The notes beneath the pieces are model-generated. The model worked only from the letters and a program-made list of their open reading frames with translations. It did no database searches and was not told the DNA's origin. From positions 1 to 64,000 of the forward strand of contig NZ_BDIR01000013.1 of assembly GCF_001895145.1 (NCBI RefSeq): DNA of 64,000 bases, given 5' to 3'. Below, piece by piece: positions 9,036 to 17,418 of this stretch. The stretch comes from Arcobacter sp. LA11. Lineage in GTDB: Bacteria > Campylobacterota > Campylobacteria > Campylobacterales > Arcobacteraceae. The position numbers and the translations under genes were made by a program. How positions within the stretch are numbered: position 1 is the stretch's first letter; each line of letters opens with the position of its first letter.

Positions 9036-10811
9036 TTAATTGTACTTAGCGTATAAAGCTTGATGCTTACTAATGTTATCAATATAAGGTTTATTAGCTA
9101 ATACTGCTGAACCTAAAGATTTCATTGCTGCTTTAGCTTCTTTAACTGAGCTATAAACTCCATATAAAATTTTAGCACTACTCATACTTGGTCCAAATTC
9201 AAATGCATAAGCATCATCACCAAGATTATTGTCTTTTATATATTTACTAGCTGCTGCCATACCATTTTTTGTAGCAACATTAATAGTATAATAACTTTTA
9301 GGTGCATCTAAAAATGTTTTATATTCTGACGTAGCCATTTTCATAGCATCACTTGAAGCTTTTTCTGTAACTTCTGTATCTAAACCTAATTCTTCACTAA
9401 TAATTGAACTATCTGTATTACTAATTAATCCATCTAATTCTGATGTACTTTGTTTATCTTGTTCTTTTGGTGTATAATCTAATACTCTTGGAGCAACATT
9501 ATCACAGATTTGGTTAGCAGAAGATAGAACTGTATCAGTTAATTGAGACAAGTTAAACATTAAATCATAATAATTATTTAATGCTGCATATTCCATGTTA
9601 ATTAAACTAGTACTTGAATTATATAATTCACTCTCAGCATCTAAAATATCAACAAATGTTCTAGTACCAGCTTCAAACTCATTTCTATATACTTCAACAA
9701 TATTTACATTTGCTACAACATATTTTTTAAGAGCTTCTATTCTTTTTTTGTTTTTATAGAATTTGCTATATAAAGATTTGATTTCAGCAACTACATCATT
9801 TGTAATTTCATCTAATGTTTTCTTTTGCTCTTGTAAGAAAATAGTTTCTTGTTCAGATCTAATACTATCTCTATTTCCATTGAATAAATTCCAGTTAAGA
9901 TTTAATCTAGCATATCTATCTTTTTGAGTACCTTGTTCATCTAATTCTAAATCATCATCAATAGAAGCTTTTAATTCTAAATTTAAACTTGGTAAAAATC
10001 TTGCATCATATTGAGCAATTTTTTCTCTTTGAAGTTTAATTCTTTCAATTTGTTCTAAAATTCTATGATTTCTAATCACTGCAATTTCTATAGCATCTTT
10101 TAAAGTTTCAGGAACTTTAGTTTCGTCTATAGCTGGTCTACAAATAGTTCCAGTTGGTTCTTCTCCAACATATTTAATATATTGTGCAATACCACTCTCT
10201 TTACTATCTTGCTCTTCTATATATTTATCCGTAGTAAAATTAAGTTTTGAACTTACTTGATATGTTTCTAAAACTTCACCACTAATCTCTTCTTTTTCTT
10301 TTGCAGTAACAAGATTCTCTTCTTGTGTTTTAATCATATCATATGTTAAAGCTAACTTTTCATCAGATTGAACTAAACCATTATAAGCTTTTACTGTTTC
10401 TAGAATTGTATTTTCAATTGCATAGAAACTTCTATGTTTATTTGCTAATTCTTGATGTTTTACTTCAGCAACTTGAGCAGGTGTTGAACCTCCATCATAT
10501 AAATATTGTCTAAAGATAATTGCAGCATTATATCCATCTTCAGTTGTATTAGTATCTGTAAGACCTGAATCATCATCATAATCTTTCTTAACTCTGTTCT
10601 TTTCAAGATAAGACTCAATATCAAGAGTTGGCAAATATAAGCCCTCCCTATCATCTACATACTTTCTATAAGCTTCTTGATTTTTCTTTTCAGCAATAAT
10701 ATCTGGATTTGTATTTATTGCTTTTTCTACACTATCCCTTAAACTTACCGCATAAGATGAACTAACTAGCAGTGACAGACATAGACCTGTTAAGGCAATT
10801 CTTTGTTTCAT
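9036..10811 (-). CDS. TolC-like outer-membrane channel with C-terminal SPOR domain
   Basis: A signal peptide (ends near SSYA) precedes two OEP/TolC repeats (about residues 25-440) with the expected long helical segments, for example RNEFEAGTRTFVDILDAESELYNS. This should be the outer-membrane exit for the adhesin. Unlike a standard TolC (roughly 430-480 residues), the protein is 591 residues. After an acidic linker its last ~85 residues (YYTINVATKNGMAAASKYIKDN...YGVYSSVKEAKAAMKSLG) have the form of a SPOR peptidoglycan-binding domain. The gene is first in the minus-strand exporter operon and is divergent from the response regulator at 10951. TolC identity is strong; the SPOR call rests on pattern recognition. 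Confidence 0.88.
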   Translation of the reverse strand: MKQRIALTGLCLSLLVSSSYAVSLRDSVEKAINTNPDIIAEKKNQEAYRKYVDDREGLYLPTLDIESYLEKNRVKKDYDDDSGLTDTNTTEDGYNAAIIFRQYLYDGGSTPAQVAEVKHQELANKHRSFYAIENTILETVKAYNGLVQSDEKLALTYDMIKTQEENLVTAKEKEEISGEVLETYQVSSKLNFTTDKYIEEQDSKESGIAQYIKYVGEEPTGTICRPAIDETKVPETLKDAIEIAVIRNHRILEQIERIKLQREKIAQYDARFLPSLNLELKASIDDDLELDEQGTQKDRYARLNLNWNLFNGNRDSIRSEQETIFLQEQKKTLDEITNDVVAEIKSLYSKFYKNKKRIEALKKYVVANVNIVEVYRNEFEAGTRTFVDILDAESELYNSSTSLINMEYAALNNYYDLMFNLSQLTDTVLSSANQICDNVAPRVLDYTPKEQDKQSTSELDGLISNTDSSIISEELGLDTEVTEKASSDAMKMATSEYKTFLDAPKSYYTINVATKNGMAAASKYIKDNNLGDDAYAFEFGPSMSSAKILYGVYSSVKEAKAAMKSLGSAVLANKPYIDNISKHQALYAKYN

Positions 10812-10950
10812 GTAATTCTCCCCTAATAGAATTTATAACCCCAAATTTATATAAAAAGTTAAGTTTTTCTTATATTTAGATTAACTTTCCTTGCAATATA
10901 AATTATTTTATTATATAATTTCCTATATTTTATCATAAAAAGTTTATAAT
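10812..10950. promoter_or_regulatory. Divergent promoter region with inverted repeat
   Basis: This 139-base gap lies between the exporter operon (minus) and a response regulator (plus). It contains an inverted repeat with arms AAAGTTAA (10855-10862) and TTAACTTT (10881-10888), separated by 18 bases, and several AT-rich -10-like stretches (TATAAT at 10914-10919 on the plus strand). The repeat may be a regulator site serving one or both directions. No start site can be fixed from sequence alone. Confidence 0.35.
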
Positions 10951-11673
10951 ATGGTTACATTGGACAAAAATAATAAAAATTCTTTTAAAATTATGCTAAA
11001 ACATCTCAACGTTTTATATATAGAAGATGAAAAGAATATAAGAGAAAATATTGCAAAAACTTTGGAGCTACTCGTAAATAGAGTCTTTTCTTTAGAAAAA
11101 GTTGAAGATGCAGTGGAAATTTTAGATAAGAATAGAATAGATATAATTATTTCAGATATTAATCTTCCTAAAATAAGTGGTATTGACTTCATAAAAAAGA
11201 TACGCGAAATGGATTGTTACATTCCCGTTATTTTATTGACTGCGTATACTGAAAAAAATTATTTATTAGAAGCTACAAAACTAAAGCTTGTTGATTATTT
11301 AATTAAACCTATTGACTTTAATATATTAAATGAAGCACTTTTAAAAGCTTCACAAGAAATAATAAACAATGCAAAATATATTGTAGATTTTGAAGAAAAC
11401 ATCTCATATAATGTAATGCATAAAAAACTTTATACAAAAAATGACAATATAGAAATAGATTTAACTGCAAAAGAGATTGATTTATTAGAATATTTTATTC
11501 AAAATAATCAAAGAGTAATCTCACACGAAGAGATTAAAACAGAAGTATGGCATGATAATTTCGAAGTTACAGATTCTGCTTTAAAAAATGTATTAAACAA
11601 ACTTAGAAAAAAAGTAGGCAAAAATACTATTAACAATATTTCTGGAGTTGGTTTTAGAATACAATTTACTTAG
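10951..11673 (+). CDS. Response regulator, receiver plus winged-helix DNA-binding domain
   Basis: The receiver domain (about residues 15-130) has the acidic pocket (IEDE), the phosphorylation site Asp in DIIISDINLP, the switch Thr (LLTAYT) and the conserved Lys (YLIKPI). The C-terminal ~90 residues form an OmpR-type winged helix (LTAKEIDLLEYFIQNNQRVISHEEIKTEVW...LRKKVG). The start could instead be an internal ATG at residue 15 (MLKHLNVLYIED), which matches the related protein at 30231; neither has a clear ribosome site. It lies divergent from the exporter operon and may regulate it. The stop codon overlaps the stop of the convergent gene at 11670. Confidence 0.85.
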   Translation: MVTLDKNNKNSFKIMLKHLNVLYIEDEKNIRENIAKTLELLVNRVFSLEKVEDAVEILDKNRIDIIISDINLPKISGIDFIKKIREMDCYIPVILLTAYTEKNYLLEATKLKLVDYLIKPIDFNILNEALLKASQEIINNAKYIVDFEENISYNVMHKKLYTKNDNIEIDLTAKEIDLLEYFIQNNQRVISHEEIKTEVWHDNFEVTDSALKNVLNKLRKKVGKNTINNISGVGFRIQFT

Positions 11674-12797
11674 TAATTAAATTTTAATTCTTTAAATTCT
11701 TCTATTAAATTCATTTCTCTTTGATAAATATATTTCTCTAAAATCTTTTTATTTCCTAAACTAAAATCTAATGAACACATAACTTTAGTAAGAGAATCTG
11801 GAAGTTGTATGATTTTCAAAATCTTACCTTTACAAGTTAATCTCTCTTTATGTATAATTTCATTTTCATAAGCAGCTTTATATACTGTAGTAAAGCCCAT
11901 CACAATATCAACCTCATCTCCAATAGTAAACGGTTCATTAAAATGTTTAGTTTCAAACAAAATTGATTTACTTGATAACGCAACTGGTTCATATGAAAAT
12001 CTCTCACTATTATAAAAAATTGATGCATTAAATAACTCATCAGGACCTACTGTAAAATCCATAATATCGCTTTTACATATATCTAACTCTATAAAATCTT
12101 TAAAAACTAACTCTTGATTTTTTTCATTATAATCATAAAGACTAGCTTGAATAAAAGTTCCATTGACTTCTAATATCGTGCTTTTTTCATATCTTATTGC
12201 TTTTACTTGTATTGCTTCAGTTTGCAAAGATATCGTATTACTAGTCATATTACTAATAAAAGCGACATGCACTAAAGGTAAGCCTTTAAATGAATTTATT
12301 AACTCAATTTTTTCTCCACTTCTTTTAATATCATTTAATTTTTCTAAAGTTTTATTCTCAAAGATTATATCTTTTGAATTATTATCTATTAACTCTGATT
12401 CAAATTCATCTATAGCTTTTATTAAAGATTTTATTAAAAAAGGAAAATCTATAGGTTTTTGTATAAAACCAACAACTCCCATATTTTTAAATTTTGTGAC
12501 ATTCTCTTCATAACCATGTGCAGATACAATAATAATTTTAGATTTAGGACAAACTTTTAATAACTCTTCTACAAACTCATGTCCATCCATTTTTGGCATA
12601 GTTAAATCAGTTAAAACTAAATTTGGTTTTTTCTCTTTAAATACTTCTAATCCTACTAAACCATTTTCTGCTAAATAAATTTCTTTAAATAACTTTCCTA
12701 GAAAGTTTTTCATCTGTTTTTGAATATGAATGCTATCTTCAACTACTAAAACACTATAATTATTGGCTTTTTCTTTTAAATAAACTAACTCTGACAT
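11670..12797 (-). CDS. Receiver-domain protein with probable PilZ-type output
   Basis: The N-terminal receiver (residues ~13-135) has the acidic pocket (VVEDS), Asp64 in VLTDLTMP, a Ser switch (IIVSAHG) and Lys in FIQKPID. The remaining ~230 residues look like a tandem PilZ-like fold: a first domain near 165-245 and a second near 255-370 ending in LTKVMCSLDFSLGNKKILEKYIYQRE, a common PilZ ending. The canonical RxxxR motif for cyclic-di-GMP is not obvious, so binding is uncertain. It directly follows the haem-type kinase gene at 12798, with adjacent ends, so that kinase is its likely partner. This would couple phosphorelay signalling to a cyclic-di-GMP-type output. Confidence 0.7.
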   Translation of the reverse strand: MSELVYLKEKANNYSVLVVEDSIHIQKQMKNFLGKLFKEIYLAENGLVGLEVFKEKKPNLVLTDLTMPKMDGHEFVEELLKVCPKSKIIIVSAHGYEENVTKFKNMGVVGFIQKPIDFPFLIKSLIKAIDEFESELIDNNSKDIIFENKTLEKLNDIKRSGEKIELINSFKGLPLVHVAFISNMTSNTISLQTEAIQVKAIRYEKSTILEVNGTFIQASLYDYNEKNQELVFKDFIELDICKSDIMDFTVGPDELFNASIFYNSERFSYEPVALSSKSILFETKHFNEPFTIGDEVDIVMGFTTVYKAAYENEIIHKERLTCKGKILKIIQLPDSLTKVMCSLDFSLGNKKILEKYIYQREMNLIEEFKELKFNY

Positions 12798-15398
12798 TTA
12801 TTCTTCCTTATAAGCTTTAAACACTATTTCAAAACATGCACCATCATCTTTATTGTAGGCTCTAATCGTTCCATTTAAATGTTTCTCTACAATTGTTTTA
12901 GACATATAAAGACCTAAACCTGTCCCTGCTAGTTCATTTTTTGTAGTAAAATATGGATCAAATATTTTTTCAAGAATATGCTTAGGAATTCCTCCCGCAT
13001 TATCACTAATCTCTATGACAACCTTATCTTTATCTAAATATTCATTTATTTTTATAACTTTTTCTTCTATATTATTTTCAATTAATACTTCTTTTGCATT
13101 CTTAATAATATTAATAAATACTTGAAGAACTTCCCTTGAAAAAGTTTCAATTTTAGCATCTGAACTATATTCTTCTTCTAATTCAATATTATTATTTTCT
13201 AAAGTTTTGCCAATAACTCCTAAAGCTTCAGCAAAAATAGATTTAATTGTTAATATCTCTTTCTCTTTATCTGGTTTAAAGAAGTTTCTAAAATCTTCAA
13301 TAGTTTGAGACAAGTATTGAGTTTGATTTATAATATCTTCAGCATTTTCTTTTAAAGTTTCATTATCAACCATATCAAGTTCTATATCAGCAAGTATATT
13401 ATTTGCACCCATTCCAACAACAGATATTGGTTGTCTCCATTGGTGAGCTATCATACTAATCATTTCCCCCATCGCAGCGTGTCTAGATTGGGCAATCATT
13501 AATTCTTCTTTATCTTTTAACTCTCGTTTTAAATAAACCTCTTTTGTAATCTCTTGTTTTATAGCTAAATAGTTTTTTATTTGATTATCTTTTTCAGAAA
13601 TTATAGGAGAGATAAAAGCTAACTCCCAAAACTCCTCTCCGTTTTTATCAATATTTCTAAAAGTTCCACTCCAAGTTTTACCATTTGATATTGTTTGCCA
13701 AAGATTAGCATACTCTTTATCTTCAATAAAATCTGATTTTAAAATTCTTGGATTTTTACCAATTGCTTCTTGGGCACTATATCCTGTTACTTTGGTAAAT
13801 GCTGGGTTAACATATTGTATGTATCCATCAATATCTGTAATTACAAAAGTAATTGGTGCTTGTTCCACGGCTTGTCTTAAAATAAATAATTCATTTTGAA
13901 CTAATGCAAATTCTGTTACATCTTGGATGGTTCCTATTGAAGTGATATCTTTACCATTTCTGTCTTTTATGTGTTCCACATTACAATCAACATACCTTAT
14001 TTCTTTGTCATTTTTTCTCACAATTTTATATTCTATTCGATAAGGTTTTCCCTTTTTAATAGAACTTAAATATTTATTCAGTACTCTCTCTTTATCATCA
14101 TCATGTACTAAAGTCTTTAATAAATCGTTAACATCTATTTTATCCTTCTCATCAAGACCCAAAATATCTTTTATAGAAGAAGAAACCATTAGTTTTTTCG
14201 TTTTTATATCTAATCGCCAATGACCAAGGTTTGCCATTTTTTCAGCTTTTTCAAGATTCTTCTGACTCTGTTTTAATGTAAGTTCTAACTCTTTTTGTTT
14301 TGTAATATCAGTATGAAAACCAACCATTCTAATAGGAGTACCATCTTCAAAAATAGTTCTTCCTCTATCTAAAATCCAAACCCAATAACCATCTTTATGT
14401 TTTAATCTATGAATATTTTCATAATAATGAGTTTTACCTTCATGATTAGCTTTTATATCTTGTCTAGCTTGTTCAAAATCATCAGGATGCACTAGCCATT
14501 CCCATGTTTCCAAAGAATTTGCTAACTCATGTTCTTGATAACCTAACATACCCTTCCAAATTTTTGAAAAGTATACTTTATTTGTTAATAAATCCCAATC
14601 CCATAAACCATCATAAGAACCATTAATCGCGTATTCGTATCTTTGAGATAATATTTCATGTTTCTTAGACATTTTTATAATTGTTTCATGCTTCGAAAAA
14701 ATACTATTTATAAACCAAATCAAAATTAAAGCCAATATCAAAGAAATGATTATAATAAACATATAAATATATCTTTTTTTCACCTCTATTTGATTATTAA
14801 AATCTCTATACTCAAAAGTAGGAATTGTTACTCGAATTCCTCCTCTAATATCTCCTAACATATAGCCTTGTAAGGCATGACATTGTAAACAAGATTGAGT
14901 AACCTTTAGTGCTCCAATATAATTAAATTTTGTTCCACTTTTATTAAAAGCCGAATATTCAAGAATTTTTTCTTTTTCAAATTTTTCTAAAGCTTTTTTT
15001 TCGAATTTATTTGCACGATTATCTGGATTTAATGGATTTAAACTAGTGATTTTATAATTATATTTACTTCTAATATTTAATAACTCAGATATTTGTCTTG
15101 TCATCCAAGAATGATTCACTTTTACAAGAAGCTCTCCATTTTCAGTATAGTCATGATTATCCAACAAATATTTATTAGGTCTTAAATCATCTCTTGCTTT
15201 TATATAAACCCCATTATGTTTATCATTCCAACTTCTTGTTACAACAATATTATCAAAATGTGCACGTGCTTCTTGCAATAGCATTTTTTTAGATAAATCG
15301 TGTTGTGAGTTAACCGAAACATAAACATAATAAGCTGATAAAAAAGCACCTATTATAATCAAAAGAATCGTTAAACTAATAGCTTTTAATTTGGTCAT
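12798..15398 (-). CDS. Sensor kinase with periplasmic haem-motif domain and PAS domains
   Basis: The 866-residue protein has a membrane helix (~6-26) and a periplasmic DUF3365/Tll0287-like domain with a c-type haem motif CLQCH at residues 170-174. A second helix (~213-232) follows, then three PAS domains (about 250-370, 385-490 and 505-620). The kinase core has the H-box [10 protein letters not shown], the N box [15 protein letters not shown] and GTGLGLYMS. The covalent haem suggests a redox, oxygen or small-gas signal; that is inference from the family. The gene abuts the receiver/PilZ gene downstream and overlaps the end of the next upstream kinase gene by one base. The three probably form one signalling operon. 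Confidence 0.88.
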   Translation of the reverse strand: MTKLKAISLTILLIIIGAFLSAYYVYVSVNSQHDLSKKMLLQEARAHFDNIVVTRSWNDKHNGVYIKARDDLRPNKYLLDNHDYTENGELLVKVNHSWMTRQISELLNIRSKYNYKITSLNPLNPDNRANKFEKKALEKFEKEKILEYSAFNKSGTKFNYIGALKVTQSCLQCHALQGYMLGDIRGGIRVTIPTFEYRDFNNQIEVKKRYIYMFIIIISLILALILIWFINSIFSKHETIIKMSKKHEILSQRYEYAINGSYDGLWDWDLLTNKVYFSKIWKGMLGYQEHELANSLETWEWLVHPDDFEQARQDIKANHEGKTHYYENIHRLKHKDGYWVWILDRGRTIFEDGTPIRMVGFHTDITKQKELELTLKQSQKNLEKAEKMANLGHWRLDIKTKKLMVSSSIKDILGLDEKDKIDVNDLLKTLVHDDDKERVLNKYLSSIKKGKPYRIEYKIVRKNDKEIRYVDCNVEHIKDRNGKDITSIGTIQDVTEFALVQNELFILRQAVEQAPITFVITDIDGYIQYVNPAFTKVTGYSAQEAIGKNPRILKSDFIEDKEYANLWQTISNGKTWSGTFRNIDKNGEEFWELAFISPIISEKDNQIKNYLAIKQEITKEVYLKRELKDKEELMIAQSRHAAMGEMISMIAHQWRQPISVVGMGANNILADIELDMVDNETLKENAEDIINQTQYLSQTIEDFRNFFKPDKEKEILTIKSIFAEALGVIGKTLENNNIELEEEYSSDAKIETFSREVLQVFINIIKNAKEVLIENNIEEKVIKINEYLDKDKVVIEISDNAGGIPKHILEKIFDPYFTTKNELAGTGLGLYMSKTIVEKHLNGTIRAYNKDDGACFEIVFKAYKEE

Positions 15399-17317
15399 TA
15401 TTTTTCTTTCATATCTAATGTTATTCTAAAAGTAGCACCTTGATATTTTATATTATCATATTCAAAGCTTTCATTTAAAGCCTCTAACTTTCCTTTTAAA
15501 TGTTTTACGATAATTTCTTCACTCATATAAAGCCCAATTCCTGTACCTTGGGACTGATGTTTAGTACTAAAATATGGTTCAAAAATTCTTGAAATAATAT
15601 CAGTAGGAATACCTCCTGCATTATCTTTTATTAAAATTATTAATTGTCCATCTTCTTCAAAAGCATCTATTAATATTAATCTTCGAAAACTATCATTTTC
15701 AATTTTTACCAATTCATCACGTGAATTATTAAATATATTTAGAATCACTTGTATTAATTCATTTTCAAGTGTAAGAAAATCTATATCTTCAATATTATAA
15801 ATTATCTCTATATTTTTAGTTTGATATTGTGCTTTTACTAATTTAATAGCCTTTTGAAAAAGCTTTTTTATATTAGTAAAATTCTCTTCTTTATCTGGTT
15901 TAAAGAAATTACTAAAATCATCTATTGTTCTAGATAAAAAAGTTGCTGATTCCATTATTCCATCAACAGAATCATTAAAAAGTTTATCACTTAATACTCC
16001 AATTTCTTTTTGTACTTTCATCCCTGTTGCAGCAGTTGATATGGAAGATAAAGGCTGTCTCCACTGATGTGCTATATTTCCTATCATTTCTCCCATTGCT
16101 GCCATTTTTGATTTTTGAGAAAGTAAATTATGTTGTCTAGTATTATCTTCTATATGTTTTTTTATCTCTTTTTGATAGTTTTTAAATTTTTTTTCCAAAA
16201 TCACTGAAATATATTTTGATAGCAATAATAATAAAAAAGTTATAAGAATACAAATTAGTATCATATTAGCTATATAATTGTCATATTTATTATCGTACTC
16301 TATCCTTTTTCTTTCAATCATCGCCTTTAATTCATCTTCATAAAAACCTGTCCCAATTGACCAATTTAAATCCTCTAAACCCTTTATGAAGGAAGTTTTT
16401 AATTCTATATTTTCTTTTTCTGGATTAAATATTCCTGGATATTGTAAATATCCTTCTCCTTTTTTAGCAATAGATATAACATCTTTAGCAATTTGATGAC
16501 CTGCTAAATCTTTCATATTTAAAAAGTTTTTACCTTCAAACTTAGGATTTATGTGAACAAGTGAATTCCCTTTATAATCTACTACAAATATATAATTTGT
16601 TTTTTCAAAGCGAATATCTCTTATGTGACCCAATATCTTATTTTCAATAGAGTTTTTAAATTCATCTTCATATTCTCCTGTACCGATGAACCAATTAAAA
16701 GGTTCAAACTTTTTAAAAAATCCTACCTTCTTATATTCTTTCTCTTTATCTGTTGGCTTATTCCAATACCAACTATAATATGTTTCATCACTCTTTTTTA
16801 ATATTTTATTCATTTCTTGAAGAAGATAGGTTCCTTTTAAATCTTGATAATTCCAAAGATTTTTACCTTCAAGATTAGGAAAACCCGCATTTAAAATATT
16901 TTTTCCTTCTAATTCAAAAATAAAAAAATATCCTCTATTATCATTAAACCTTAAAGTTCTTAGAGCATCTTTTATCATTTTAATTGTTTGTTCTTTAGAT
17001 TTATCAATATTTTGATTATAAATATTTTCTATAATAGAATATGCTTGATAAACTTCATCTTTTAGTGATTTTTTCAATTCTGCTTCAGTTTTATTTATAG
17101 TTTTTACAGCAAAATCGTATGTTCTATAGACTCGATTTTTTATCTCATTTTTACGATTTTCTCTATATTCATTTTGTAAATTGATTTTTTCAATTTCAAA
17201 ACTATTTGTTTTTTCAAAGTATAAAAAAGAAGTTACTATAATAAGCATAATTAAGATAAATAATGAAGGACCATATTTTATAAGATTTAGAATTTGAGTT
17301 TCATTTTTATACTGCAT
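15398..17317 (-). CDS. Double-Cache membrane histidine kinase
   Basis: This is a 639-residue kinase with an N-terminal helix (~14-30) and a periplasmic region of about 310 residues. That region has two Cache-type repeats, each with the GYFFIFELEGKNILNAG / NYIFVVDYKGNSLVHIN core and a WFIGTGEYEDE / WSIGTGFYEDE ending. A second helix lies near 350-370, then a short coiled coil and the kinase core: H-box [13 protein letters not shown] box ILNIFNNSRD, DNAGG and GTGIGLYMS. Such Cache sensors typically bind small organic ligands. It is first in the minus-strand signalling operon with the haem-type kinase and the receiver protein. Two kinases next to one receiver suggest signal integration. Confidence 0.88.
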   Translation of the reverse strand: MQYKNETQILNLIKYGPSLFILIMLIIVTSFLYFEKTNSFEIEKINLQNEYRENRKNEIKNRVYRTYDFAVKTINKTEAELKKSLKDEVYQAYSIIENIYNQNIDKSKEQTIKMIKDALRTLRFNDNRGYFFIFELEGKNILNAGFPNLEGKNLWNYQDLKGTYLLQEMNKILKKSDETYYSWYWNKPTDKEKEYKKVGFFKKFEPFNWFIGTGEYEDEFKNSIENKILGHIRDIRFEKTNYIFVVDYKGNSLVHINPKFEGKNFLNMKDLAGHQIAKDVISIAKKGEGYLQYPGIFNPEKENIELKTSFIKGLEDLNWSIGTGFYEDELKAMIERKRIEYDNKYDNYIANMILICILITFLLLLLSKYISVILEKKFKNYQKEIKKHIEDNTRQHNLLSQKSKMAAMGEMIGNIAHQWRQPLSSISTAATGMKVQKEIGVLSDKLFNDSVDGIMESATFLSRTIDDFSNFFKPDKEENFTNIKKLFQKAIKLVKAQYQTKNIEIIYNIEDIDFLTLENELIQVILNIFNNSRDELVKIENDSFRRLILIDAFEEDGQLIILIKDNAGGIPTDIISRIFEPYFSTKHQSQGTGIGLYMSEEIIVKHLKGKLEALNESFEYDNIKYQGATFRITLDMKEK

Positions 17318-17418
17318 AGTTTGCTTTCAAAAATTATTTTCAATAATTAATTATATATTTAATTGCCTTTTATTAAGTTTTTATAGTAATATGTCTTAAT
17401 ATATAAATAGGAGTAGTA

